IMG/VR virus record: IMGVR_UViG_3300047358_000462
Coordinates: 1-26,251 of that record
Source of the DNA: a virus
Strand: one strand, 5' to 3'
DNA length: 26,251 nucleotides
The notes below the pieces were generated by a model. The model was not told where the DNA came from. It saw nothing but the letters and a program-made list of their open reading frames with translations, and made no database searches. Positions 1 through 6,654 of the stretch are shown piece after piece (within the stretch, counting starts at the first letter, position 1; each line of letters opens with the position of its first letter). A program made the translations under genes and the position numbers.

Positions 1-150
1 CCAGAGCATGACTGGAAGAAAGACCCCAACGGACGGAGGAATTTACTTTCCGAAAACTCCAGAATCTCACCCGATATTTTCGAGTGGATTCGCAGTCGGA
101 GGGAACTATCCGATCAACTCCAAGAAAATTTTAAAACGAAAAAAAGGTAA
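1..150 (+). CDS. 3' end of an upstream phage gene, unknown function (partial)
   Basis: The first reading frame is open from the window edge to TAA at 148-150, giving about 49 C-terminal residues that are strongly charged (starts PEHDWKKDPNGRR and ends ENFKTKKR). A second frame, ATG at 8 to TAG at 152-154, is also open but its product looks less like a natural protein. The next small ORF starts four bases downstream, as in the tight packing elsewhere. No family is recognised. The call rests on reading-frame openness and charged composition only. Confidence 0.4.
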   Translation, partial: PEHDWKKDPNGRRNLLSENSRISPDIFEWIRSRRELSDQLQENFKTKKR

Positions 151-153
151 GTA

Positions 154-273
154 GTGGAAGAAGAAACAGAAGTAGTCGAGGAAGTAGTCGAGGAAGTAGT
201 TAAAGAAACTCCTGCACCAGCCAGCTCAAATTTTGCTTGGTCGGGAAATTCTGGCAGCACTCCCTTAGCCTAA
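154..273 (+). CDS. Small acidic protein with Val-Glu repeats (39 aa, GTG start)
   Basis: The ORF starts at GTG 154 just after the upstream stop and ends at TAA 271-273. The product begins with an acidic stretch containing EVVEEVVEEVV and ends in a Pro/Ser/Gly-rich tail (TPAPASSNF...GNSGSTPLA). The Val-Glu part is encoded by a 12-bp tandem DNA repeat. No clear ribosome site other than translational coupling is visible. It is followed by a promoter-like element, so this is probably the last gene of the upstream operon. Function unknown. Confidence 0.4.
   Translation: MEEETEVVEEVVEEVVKETPAPASSNFAWSGNSGSTPLA
169..201 (+). repeat. 12-bp tandem repeat, 2.75 copies
   Basis: GAAGTAGTCGAG occurs at 169-180 and 181-192 and is followed by a partial third copy GAAGTAGTT at 193-201. 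The repeat is in frame and encodes the Val-Glu repeats of the small acidic ORF, so copy number could vary by slippage without breaking the frame. Confidence 0.8.
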
Positions 274-275
274 TT

Positions 276-352
276 TTTTATGACACAGGTTCATTAAAAG
301 AAAATTAAAATAAGTCTTGCTTTCTGTGTACATATAAATTATATGTATAGGT
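276..352 (+). promoter_or_regulatory. Conserved upstream element, copy A
   Basis: It contains TTTTATGACAC (276-286), then TTGC (317-320), four bases, TGTGTACA (325-332) and TATAAA (333-338), followed by the ATGAAC start at 353. A 24-nt stretch (315-338) is identical to 12216-12239. TTGC lies 36 nt before the ATG, the spacing expected of a -35 box if transcription starts at the start codon. No strong Shine-Dalgarno is present. TGTGTACA is nearly palindromic and could be an operator. Confidence 0.55.
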
Positions 353-1474
353 ATGAACAGAGAACAATACTTACAAAAAGCTACCAAGCACTTCGCTAAA
401 TCTTTATTCGCGCCAGCAGGGTATGAAGTCCCTGCAGATGTAAAAGTCACCACCAGCTTGCCCAGTCGCAGAGCATTTGGAACTAAGAAAAGAACCATAG
501 GGCAATGCTATTCTAGAGAATGTTCTGATGCTAAGGTCAATGAGGTTTTCATCAGTCCTACCATTGACAATAGTATCGAGGTCTTAGCTACACTTGTACA
601 CGAACTTGTACATGCCATTGATAATTGCGAGCATGGTCACAAGAAAGAATTTATCAAGATAGCTAGAGCTGTAGGATTGCAAGGCAAACCAACTGAATGC
701 ACAGCAGTAGAAGGCACTAAATTATATGAGCTGTTAGAAAAGTATGTAGAGAAGAATGGTAAATTCCCTCACAAGAAAATAGACATCTTTGTAGACACTA
801 AGAAGCAATCTACTCGCATGATTAAAATTGAATGCCCACATTGCGGATTCAAGGTTCGTGCATCTCGTAAAGTCATTGATGAAATCGACAATAACCATGT
901 GCAATGCTGGTCATGCGGTAGCAGGGAATTACAGATAGATGGTGTTCCAGTCATTGCAGGGTTTGAGCGTTTAAACGATGCTGGATTCGATTATGATGAT
1001 GATGATGACCGGCAAGAAATATTTACTGCTGATGAGAATCCACCTGAGCCTCAAGAAAATCTCAAGCCGGCTAAATTTGGTGACATCAAGAAATATCTAG
1101 GTGGTCAGTATACTAAAGCAATAAATTGGATTCAGAAAGAACGCAGGAGAAATCGTGAGTTTCGAACCTACTGGCAAGGTATTTTCCATGGCTCTGGAAG
1201 ATGGATTTATATTAGCGATGCAGATGGGAAGGAACTGCTCCGTGAATCCGACATCAAGACCACTCTTGGAAGTGTCAAAGAATATATCGAGATAGCAAGC
1301 AAAGAAGGTGTAGTCGATGAGGTCACTCTTTGGACTGACATCTATGGTATAACTAATCCAAGTGAGAGAGAATATTCAGAATCAGAGAGAGTCGATTGGG
1401 CAGAAGCTGAAATTGTTACGATTACCTTAAAAGTCAAAGATGGTAAGCTCTACGATCTGGAAGGAGTTTTATGA
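353..1474 (+). CDS. SprT-like zinc metalloprotease with zinc ribbon and extra C-terminal region
   Basis: The N-terminal part matches the SprT/Spartan-like peptidase fold: zinc-binding HELVH at residues 83-87 and a downstream EHGHKKEF (93-100) supplying the third histidine. A zinc ribbon follows, with CPHC at 161-164 and CWSC at 185-188, as in bacterial SprT proteins. After an Asp-rich stretch (DDDDD near 215-219), residues ~240-373 form a domain I do not recognise, making the protein (373 aa) about twice the length of a minimal SprT. Related proteases cleave DNA-protein crosslinks in other systems; that role here is inference. It is the first gene after promoter-like copy A and begins with ATGAAC without a good ribosome site. 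Its stop lies within promoter-like copy B. Confidence 0.8.
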   Translation: MNREQYLQKATKHFAKSLFAPAGYEVPADVKVTTSLPSRRAFGTKKRTIGQCYSRECSDAKVNEVFISPTIDNSIEVLATLVHELVHAIDNCEHGHKKEFIKIARAVGLQGKPTECTAVEGTKLYELLEKYVEKNGKFPHKKIDIFVDTKKQSTRMIKIECPHCGFKVRASRKVIDEIDNNHVQCWSCGSRELQIDGVPVIAGFERLNDAGFDYDDDDDRQEIFTADENPPEPQENLKPAKFGDIKKYLGGQYTKAINWIQKERRRNREFRTYWQGIFHGSGRWIYISDADGKELLRESDIKTTLGSVKEYIEIASKEGVVDEVTLWTDIYGITNPSEREYSESERVDWAEAEIVTITLKVKDGKLYDLEGVL

Positions 1475-1521
1475 CACGAGTTTTGTTTGCATAATGTGTA
1501 CACATATATAGATTAATACTC
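1467..1521 (+). promoter_or_regulatory. Conserved upstream element, copy B
   Basis: TTTTATGACACGAG (1467-1480) is identical to 12187-12200 and overlaps the stop codon of the protease gene. It is followed by TTGC (1487-1490), four bases, and the perfect palindrome TGTGTACACA (1495-1504), then TATATA (1505-1510) and the ATGAAC start at 1522. TTGC to ATG is 35 nt. No Shine-Dalgarno is visible before 1522. Confidence 0.5.
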
Positions 1522-1707
1522 ATGAACATTACAAGAAAACAAGTTGCAGAAAATTCAGTTATAACCTTGAAAGTCGCTAAATCAGTAATCAAGCAGAGTG
1601 GGATTAGATCACCGCTCACTCTGCTTGAGATTGATGAGCAAATAGCAGAATTAGAAAAAGTTTTTAAAATTACTAGGAAACTTTATGCAGAAAACATTAA
1701 ACACTAA
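1522..1707 (+). CDS. Hypothetical small protein (61 aa)
   Basis: It begins MNITRKQVAENS directly behind promoter-like copy B with no ribosome site, so it may be translated from a leaderless message. The product is helical in composition: a basic N-terminal half and a C-terminal amphipathic segment (LLEIDEQIAELEKVF) that could form a short coiled coil. No domain is recognised. The short gap to the next gene suggests co-transcription of the block up to 2408. Confidence 0.6.
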   Translation: MNITRKQVAENSVITLKVAKSVIKQSGIRSPLTLLEIDEQIAELEKVFKITRKLYAENIKH

Positions 1708-1720
1708 GAAAGGAATACAA

Positions 1721-1936
1721 ATGAAATCCAAAAAAATTAATATGATAGCAAGAATTTACACCAAACCTCAAGTGCAAGGTATGCTTAAAGCACTTCGGCA
1801 AGCTGGTGTTTTCACAATTGAAAAAACCGGTATGGGTTATGAAGTCAAGCATACTAAAAGTGACATTATTGTTTTTAAAGCAATGAATGGTAGCAGAGCT
1901 TATTTAGTCCGACATGCTGACAATTTATTTGCTTAA
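1721..1936 (+). CDS. Hypothetical small protein (71 aa)
   Basis: I chose ATG 1721 because AAAGGA lies at the right distance upstream (about 1709-1714); an in-frame ATG at 1685 would overlap the previous gene. The product starts MKSKKINMIARIYTK and reads like a small alpha/beta domain (helix around QVQGMLKALRQAGV, then strands FTIEKTGMGYEVKH and DIIVFKAMNGSRAYLVRH). This is reminiscent of small phage nucleic-acid-associated proteins, but no family can be named. It belongs to the accessory block before the integrase. Confidence 0.6.
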   Translation: MKSKKINMIARIYTKPQVQGMLKALRQAGVFTIEKTGMGYEVKHTKSDIIVFKAMNGSRAYLVRHADNLFA

Positions 1937-1955
1937 ACATTAGAAGATAAAAAAA

Positions 1956-2408
1956 ATGAAAATGAAAACTTACGAAGAAAGACAAAAGGCAAACGAGTGG
2001 TCAAATGTCAAAAGGATTTTGAATCAGGAGCGACATGCATTTGAAGAACATGCTAAACAAACATATTATGAGAAAGAAAAAGCTTACGATAAATGGGTTG
2101 ATGCAACATCTGCAGTCGTAGACTTAGAACGCAAATTAGAGAAAGCAAAAGAAAGGCAAGAATCTGCAAAACAAACTGCTCTTCGATTAGACGATAAATA
2201 TATGAGTCAACATAAAAGAGCAGAGAAAGAAAGTTCTGCAGCTATTAAAGCGACTAAGTTATTGAAGAAAAATCCTCATATTAATATCTCACAAGGTACA
2301 GACTTTTCCGTACAAGTTTATGTAGAAGATTGGCATGAAGATATGGAATATCTTAGTACTTGGACTTCAGTTCTTGAAGAAATAGAAATAATCTTGACAG
2401 CATCCTAA
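1956..2408 (+). CDS. Hypothetical coiled-coil protein (150 aa)
   Basis: It starts MKMKTYEERQKANEW; ATG 1962 is an equally possible start. Residues ~25-105 are rich in Lys, Glu and Ala with few helix breakers, predicting a long coiled coil. A compact C-terminal segment follows (from ~110, DFSVQVYVEDWHEDMEYL onwards). It is the last gene before the attP site, at the edge of the block that would become the far end of the prophage. No function is recognised; such coiled-coil proteins are common among phage early genes. Confidence 0.65.
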   Translation: MKMKTYEERQKANEWSNVKRILNQERHAFEEHAKQTYYEKEKAYDKWVDATSAVVDLERKLEKAKERQESAKQTALRLDDKYMSQHKRAEKESSAAIKATKLLKKNPHINISQGTDFSVQVYVEDWHEDMEYLSTWTSVLEEIEIILTAS

Positions 2409-2434
2409 TAAGCCCATTTAAGTACAACTACACT

Positions 2435-3613
2435 ATGCAAATACCGGAGACAGAGCTGGGGACTGCAAATCCTCTATTCGTGGGTTCGATTCCCACCCGC
2501 GCCTCCATTTCTGTCAATAGTCGAATTAACCAAAATGAGGTAAATGCGTACAAAAAAAATATTGATGGGTTAGATCAATTATGCATAAGATATGGGTCAA
2601 TGAATATTCCGGTGACCATTACGGATCACGGAAAATATATATCCCTCGCTTTTGAATATAAGAATGAGTATTTCAAGCACCGATTATACAGCTCTATTTT
2701 CGAGACATCCTGCAAAGATATTTCTGATTTCGTTACAAAGAAATGCAACGAGATAGATGGTGCTGGTTCAATTTTAAATTTAATAAATGATTATTTAGAA
2801 TTTGGAACAGGTGCAGTCAGTACAAGAAAAAAGAATGTAGGTCACCTTAAAAACTACTGCAAACGAGATGGTATAGAGTTAGGTGAATCAATTACAAGGC
2901 TGGCTCAAGCCGATAACTTTAATAGAACTTTGCCGGAAAGATGGGCAGCTAAATGGAACTTGCCTCACAAGATGAGACAGGTGAGGTCTATCTTTAATCG
3001 CAAGAATATTGTATTGTATCGTTCTAGGGGCTGGGATACCGATCAGTTTAGGGATTTTATTTCTTTCATTCCTGAAACATGTGTATCCCAGCCCTTTTCT
3101 ACTGATGATGCAGAGGTGGATAGAATCATCAAATTTTTCAATGACCGGAAAGAATCACATCCTGTATTTTATGATATTTACACATTGGCATTCGGAGCAG
3201 GATTAAGAAAGTCAGAAATTTATCAAGTGCGTTACGAGCACTTTACAACTTTTAATGGACAGCATTTCTTGCAATTACCTTTTGCAACAAAGCGAACGAA
3301 ATTAAAACAATTAAATCATACTGAAAAGGTTGGTATCTCAAAGCAAACTTATGACCATTTTAAAAATCGATCTAGTGAAGGATTGGTAATAAATGGTGGT
3401 GAAAGATTGCATCGAAGATTTATCAAATTCTTGAAGAAAGATTTAGGTATCCTTGAAAACAAGGCATGCCATAGATTACGAAAAATTCTAGGAGCTAGAT
3501 TGGCATCTACAGCTGGCATATATCATGCAGCAAAGACTCTTAGAAATAGTGTAGCGGTTGCGGAAAAATACTATTCCGATCTTACAGCTCATAGAAATGA
3601 GTTAGAGACATAG
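2435..3613 (+). CDS. int: Tyrosine-family site-specific integrase
   Basis: The C-terminal catalytic domain shows the tyrosine recombinase signature: Arg258 in GAGLRKSE, Lys286 in ATKRTKL, His346-x-x-Arg349 in CHRLRK, and catalytic Tyr379/380 in EKYYSDL. The usual second His/Trp is replaced by Asn371 (LRNS). The middle region (about 110-195) fits a core-binding domain. The first ~25 residues (containing NPLFVGSIPTRAS) are a translation of the tRNA-Cys 3' end, so the annotated ATG at 2435 may not be the native start. It has no ribosome site, and the next in-frame ATG is at residue 56. The enzyme would recombine attP with the host tRNA-Cys gene. No excisionase is certain; small HTH proteins elsewhere are candidates. 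Confidence 0.9.
   Translation: MQIPETELGTANPLFVGSIPTRASISVNSRINQNEVNAYKKNIDGLDQLCIRYGSMNIPVTITDHGKYISLAFEYKNEYFKHRLYSSIFETSCKDISDFVTKKCNEIDGAGSILNLINDYLEFGTGAVSTRKKNVGHLKNYCKRDGIELGESITRLAQADNFNRTLPERWAAKWNLPHKMRQVRSIFNRKNIVLYRSRGWDTDQFRDFISFIPETCVSQPFSTDDAEVDRIIKFFNDRKESHPVFYDIYTLAFGAGLRKSEIYQVRYEHFTTFNGQHFLQLPFATKRTKLKQLNHTEKVGISKQTYDHFKNRSSEGLVINGGERLHRRFIKFLKKDLGILENKACHRLRKILGARLASTAGIYHAAKTLRNSVAVAEKYYSDLTAHRNELET
2458..2507 (+). other. attP: attP core: 3' half of a tRNA-Cys gene
   Basis: The stretch folds as the 3' half of a tRNA. The anticodon arm is GGGGA (2458-2462), CTGCAAA, TCCTC (2470-2474) with anticodon GCA at 2465-2467. The T-arm is GTGGG (2480-2484), TTCGATT, CCCAC (2492-2496). 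Then come the acceptor 3' strand CCGCGCC (2497-2503), T, and an encoded CCA (2505-2507). No matching D-arm or 5' acceptor strand is found upstream, so it is not a functional tRNA here. It is the typical phage attachment core that restores a host tRNA-Cys gene on integration, and it sits inside the open integrase frame. Confidence 0.88.
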
Positions 3614-3620
3614 AGTAGTT

Positions 3621-3809
3621 ATGGTACATATAAATCCAAAAAGCAGCCCTAACCTTGGTAAATCATCGTTAACTACTAAATCAATATCAGTTAACAATAT
3701 TACGCTAAAACAACAAAATAAAGAACTTACGATTACTACAAAAGGTAATTGGAAAGGTTCTTTAGAGGAACTACAGAGCTTGCTGAAGGATTTATATGGC
3801 AAGGATTAA
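3621..3809 (+). CDS. Hypothetical small protein (62 aa)
   Basis: The ORF starts seven bases after the integrase stop, with a weak GAGTAG ribosome site, and overlaps the next nuclease gene by 14 nt. The product is polar and Lys/Ser-rich at the N-terminus (INPKSSPNLGKSS) with a C-terminal amphipathic helix (SLEELQSLLKDLYGKD). Nothing identifies a function. Its place between the integrase and the recombination genes suggests an accessory early gene. Confidence 0.55.
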   Translation: MVHINPKSSPNLGKSSLTTKSISVNNITLKQQNKELTITTKGNWKGSLEELQSLLKDLYGKD

Positions 3810-4119
3810 TTCTCAAAAGAAAGGGGCGCGCTATGAGCGTGAAATTGCTGAGATTCTTCGGGGATATGGATACGAAGCAAAGCGAGGCTGCCAGCATGCC
3901 GGTGGATTCGACTCGCCCGATGTTGCCTGTGAAAAATTCCCCTGTCACATCGAAGCTAAATTTGTGCAGCGTTTAAACATCTGGGACGCATTCGAACAAT
4001 CAGCAAATGATGCACCACCAAATAAACCGGCATCAGTAATTCACCGGAAGAATCATAAGAACTTTTCACTAATAACTCTAAGACTATCTGACTTCTTAGA
4101 ATTAATCCCAAAACAATAA
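3796..4119 (+). CDS. Holliday-junction-resolvase-like PD-(D/E)XK nuclease
   Basis: The protein (107 aa) starts with a basic segment and the helix KKGARYEREIAEILRGYGY, whose Glu can be the first metal ligand. The nuclease core follows: Asp42 in FDSPDV and Glu-Ala-Lys in HIEAKF (about residues 52-55), a typical PD...(E)xK arrangement. This layout is shared by archaeal Hjc-type and phage resolvases that cut branched DNA. It lies upstream of ERF and the exonuclease, so it probably works in recombination or in resolving replication and packaging intermediates. One GTTTAAAC palindrome lies within it (3971-3978). RusA-type resolvase is excluded by the motifs; a general VRR-like nuclease is the main alternative. 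Confidence 0.72.
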   Translation: MARINSQKKGARYEREIAEILRGYGYEAKRGCQHAGGFDSPDVACEKFPCHIEAKFVQRLNIWDAFEQSANDAPPNKPASVIHRKNHKNFSLITLRLSDFLELIPKQ

Positions 4120-4128
4120 CTAACAAAA

Positions 4129-4881
4129 ATGAATGAAGACAATAACAGCATTCCTGAAATGGAATTTAATCACATTAATCAAGCTTTTGCTGAAGCTCAG
4201 AAAGAAATAAAAAATCCGAAAAAGAATCAGCAAGGATACGGATATAAATATGCCGGACTCGATCAGATTGAAGAAATGGCAAATAATATATTTCCTAAAT
4301 TTGGCTTATCACATCATCAGGATATCAGCTCAAAATTTCTAGACATTGGTCAGGTGATATATGTGCAGACAATTATCCGGCATAGCTCTGGGCAAAGAAT
4401 TACATCCAGTAAGCTACCAATGCTAGTAGAGCAGGGTAAAGGTACATCTAGTAATCAATCTGTAGGTGCATGTATTACTTACGCTCGCAGATATCAGCTA
4501 TCAGCATTTCTAGGCATTGCTGCTGAAGAAGATACCGATCTAGAAGGACAGCAAAGAAAGCAATTAGAAGAGGAGAGAAAGAAAGCAGCAGCAGATGTAA
4601 AAAAAGAAGCTGCAGGAATGAAGAAAAAAGCGGAAGCTGAAAAGGAAAAGAAACGAAAGGAATCAGCAGACAAAAAGCATAAGGCAACTTTGATTGATAG
4701 AGTTAAAGCTAGATTGATTGATACTGGAGCAACTGCATATGCCAAATCCAAGAATTTTGATCCTGATAAAGCATCATTGGCTCAGCTCGAAAATTTCATG
4801 GAATTTACTAATGAGCAGATAGCAGAGAAAGTGGATGCATGGGAAATGCAGGAAGCAGCAGAAGGGAGCTTAGTATCATGA
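4129..4881 (+). CDS. erf: ERF-family single-strand annealing protein
   Basis: The N-terminal ~140 residues match the ERF family of phage recombinases. They include the GYKYAGLDQI-like region (38-47) and the hallmark GACITYARRYQLSAFLGI (113-130) followed by the acidic EEDTD. The family anneals complementary single strands during phage recombination and circularisation. Residues ~140-195 are a long Lys/Glu/Ala coiled coil, and the C-terminal ~50 residues form a separate helical segment (LIDTGATAYAKSKNF). The gene starts after a 9-nt gap without an obvious ribosome site and ends in an ATGA overlap with the exonuclease gene, a sensible functional pair. Confidence 0.88.
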   Translation: MNEDNNSIPEMEFNHINQAFAEAQKEIKNPKKNQQGYGYKYAGLDQIEEMANNIFPKFGLSHHQDISSKFLDIGQVIYVQTIIRHSSGQRITSSKLPMLVEQGKGTSSNQSVGACITYARRYQLSAFLGIAAEEDTDLEGQQRKQLEEERKKAAADVKKEAAGMKKKAEAEKEKKRKESADKKHKATLIDRVKARLIDTGATAYAKSKNFDPDKASLAQLENFMEFTNEQIAEKVDAWEMQEAAEGSLVS

Positions 4882-5579
4882 GTGCAATCAGTTGTATCGT
4901 TGGTCACAATATTTTCGAATATGATTTGCCAATGCTCATCCAGTATTCTGATCGGCATGGAGTCAAAGTACCGGTTTACCTTCAACCGAATCGGGACAAG
5001 TTTCGAGGTTATCCACCGGTTTATCGAGATACCATGGAACTGCATGCTGCTGGTAAATTTAAAGATTTTCACAAGCTTGAAACTATTGCAAGAGCACTAG
5101 GTTTTGAAGGTGGTAAAAATGGCAAGTCAGGGAAAGATTTCTGGAAACTATCTCAAGATGAGCAGGAGCAATATTTGTCAAATGATTTACGAATGACATC
5201 ACATGTTTGGAAGAAAATAAATTACAGCAGAGAACTTTGTGATAGTGCTTTAATTTTCGACATTGAAACAAGACCAAGAGATGAAGAGAAAATTCGCCAC
5301 ATCATGCCGGACTTCAATGCAGATAATGTGAAGGTTGGTAATATAAAAGACCCTGACAAAATAGAGGCAAAGATAGAGGAAGCTAGGGAAAACCATTTCT
5401 ACAGCTTCTACGACAAAGCACAGCTTAAATCTGAGTATTCTGAACCATGTGCAATTGGCATCATTGATCCTGATGAAACTATATCTCTACATTTTGCAGA
5501 TAGTCCGGAGAGCATTGCCACTATGCTGAAAGTCTTTTGGGAAAAGTGCTCAAATGTTTGGGGCAACAATCAATACTAA
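4878..5579 (+). CDS. DEDDy 3'-5' exonuclease with circularly permuted motif order
   Basis: From ATG 4878 (ATGA overlap with erf) the 233-aa product begins almost at once with the ExoII motif GHNIFEYDLPML (Asp16). It continues through YRDTMELHAAGKF and LETIARALGF to ExoIII YLSND (Tyr99, Asp103). Only then comes ExoI, IFDIETRP (Asp128, Glu130), followed by the RHIMPDF, NIKDPDKIEAKIEEA and CAIGI segments that normally follow ExoI in this exonuclease family. The chain stops at VWGNNQY (227-233), which looks like the beginning of a second ExoII. In relatives I know the order is ExoI, ExoII, ExoIII. All four acidic residues are present, so activity is possible. An in-frame ATG at 4839 would add 13 residues but lacks support. 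Proofreading or end-trimming roles are inference. Confidence 0.75.
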   Translation: MSAISCIVGHNIFEYDLPMLIQYSDRHGVKVPVYLQPNRDKFRGYPPVYRDTMELHAAGKFKDFHKLETIARALGFEGGKNGKSGKDFWKLSQDEQEQYLSNDLRMTSHVWKKINYSRELCDSALIFDIETRPRDEEKIRHIMPDFNADNVKVGNIKDPDKIEAKIEEARENHFYSFYDKAQLKSEYSEPCAIGIIDPDETISLHFADSPESIATMLKVFWEKCSNVWGNNQY

Positions 5580-5591
5580 AAATTAGAATAT

Positions 5592-6020
5592 ATGAGAGCA
5601 ATAATTAAAGGGGTTTATTCATCAGATAAAGAAACCGGAAAAGACTATGTAACTCCGAAGGGAAATGCATTTATTAAATTGGCAGTAAAGTTAGAGAATG
5701 AAGATATTGTTTACGATGCGTTTTTCTTCACTAAGCCAGCTCATTGGAAAGTAGAGCAGTTTTTTGAAGCTGTAGGATTACCAGCTCCTACCTATAATGA
5801 AGTATCGTTTAAACACTTCATTAGTGCAAAAGAAAGAGAGGTTGAAGTGGAGCATGGTACTGACAAAAAAGGTTACCCTAAGATTTACAAATATAATAAA
5901 GTTGTAGTCATTCCTGAAGAACCTACAGCTGAACCTACCGATGAAATTTCCGGTCAAAGTTCAAGTGATCCTACTGATCCAGAACTTGATGAGGAGCTAG
6001 GTGAAGATGTCCCATTCTAA
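5592..6020 (+). CDS. SSB-like single-stranded DNA-binding protein
   Basis: The 142-aa product has a beta-rich N-terminal ~105 residues (MRAIIKGVYSS, AFIKLAVKLENEDIVYDAFF, EREVEVEHGTDKKGYPKIYKYNKVVVI) compatible with an OB fold. It then has a disordered acidic tail ending EELGEDVPF. An acidic tail with a terminal Pro-Phe is the hallmark of bacterial SSBs (DDDIPF type), which use it to recruit partner proteins. Its position among exonuclease, annealing protein and replication initiator supports a ssDNA-binding role. Sequence similarity to classical SSB is not evident by eye, so it may belong to one of the divergent phage SSB families. Confidence 0.72.
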   Translation: MRAIIKGVYSSDKETGKDYVTPKGNAFIKLAVKLENEDIVYDAFFFTKPAHWKVEQFFEAVGLPAPTYNEVSFKHFISAKEREVEVEHGTDKKGYPKIYKYNKVVVIPEEPTAEPTDEISGQSSSDPTDPELDEELGEDVPF

Positions 6021-6654
6021 TCGGTTGACTATCAGGATACCTGATCATTTGAAGCAGCAACTTGACATGGTTTCAGTCAAATATGACATGACTATTAATG
6101 ATGTAATTAAGTTCAGCATCATAAATGGGATCAATATATTCGATATTTCACCTGTTCAATTTGACAGCAAAAACCCACTAAATGGGGCAGTTTTGACAGC
6201 AAGTGCATTAGTAGAGAAAAAACAGGGTGACAGCAAAAACCCCCTAAAATCGACAAATTTGACAGCAACTGATGATTTAGATGTGCAGAAGGTGAATGTT
6301 CCATTTGACAGCAAAAATGCCGAAAAACCAGCAAATTTGACAGCAGCCTCGCGCGCACCTAATAGAGATATATACTTACTTAATAAGAAAGATATAGTTA
6401 TATATAATACTAAGTTGCAATTTGCTTGGGAAGAATTTGTTCAGCATCGAAAAGAACTCAGGAAGTCAATCAAACCAACTCAGCTAAAAAGGATGTGGAG
6501 TGGTTTCGATGAGATTATTTCAAAATTTGGAGTCGATACTCTAATTGGGTGTTTAAACAAGAGTGTCGAAATGGGATGGGCTGGAGTTTTTGCACCACCA
6601 GAACAAATCAATCAAGTTAGTTCAAAACATGTGTTTACGGAGAATGACTTATGA
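6007..6654 (+). CDS. Replication initiator (lambda O-like) with RHH-like N-terminus and internal iterons
   Basis: From ATG 6007 (GAGGAG at 5991-5996; a GTG at 6001 is an alternative) the product is 215 aa. Residues ~5-45 (NRLTIRIPDHLKQQL... then DVIKFSIINGI) look like a ribbon-helix-helix DNA-binding domain. The middle carries three copies of a DSKN...LTA repeat that is simply the translation of DNA iterons. The C-terminal part (FAWEEFVQHRKELRKSIKPT... to VEMGWAGVFAPPEQ) resembles the C-terminal domain of phage replication proteins that contact the helicase or its loader. The next gene is a DnaC-like loader, so the pair mirrors lambda O-P: the protein binds the iterons within its own gene and recruits host helicase. 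This role is inferred from architecture and context. Confidence 0.7.
   Translation: MSHSNRLTIRIPDHLKQQLDMVSVKYDMTINDVIKFSIINGINIFDISPVQFDSKNPLNGAVLTASALVEKKQGDSKNPLKSTNLTATDDLDVQKVNVPFDSKNAEKPANLTAASRAPNRDIYLLNKKDIVIYNTKLQFAWEEFVQHRKELRKSIKPTQLKRMWSGFDEIISKFGVDTLIGCLNKSVEMGWAGVFAPPEQINQVSSKHVFTENDL
6160..6346 (+). repeat. ori: Array of six TTTGACAGCAA iterons (likely replication origin)
   Basis: Direct repeats of TTTGACAGCAA occur at 6160-6170, 6192-6202, 6226-6236 (GG in place of the first TT), 6258-6268, 6304-6314 and 6336-6346 (last A is G). Start-to-start distances are 32, 34, 32, 46 and 32 bp, mostly three helical turns, and the copies pair up. The odd copies read as Asp-Ser-Lys and the even ones as Leu-Thr-Ala, in different codon phases. 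Conservation is therefore at the DNA level. Confidence 0.8.
6361..6416. other. A/T-rich tract beside the iterons (candidate DNA unwinding element)
   Basis: Directly after the last iteron comes a stretch that is about four-fifths A/T and contains GATATATAC, GATATAG and TTATATATAATAC. It still encodes part of the initiator, in its linker. The iterons-then-A/T order inside an initiator gene is the same as in the lambda origin, where the A/T tract melts. Function is inferred. Confidence 0.6.

Noticed and set aside
2435-2507. A functional tRNA-Cys gene
   Set aside because: Only the anticodon arm, T-arm and 3' acceptor strand are present; no D-arm or 5' acceptor strand is found upstream, so it is an attachment-site fragment.
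5592-5640. Continuation of the permuted exonuclease into the SSB-like gene by frameshift
   Set aside because: The exonuclease frame ends in TAA followed by a short spacer and a separate gene; no ExoII sequence appears in any frame downstream.
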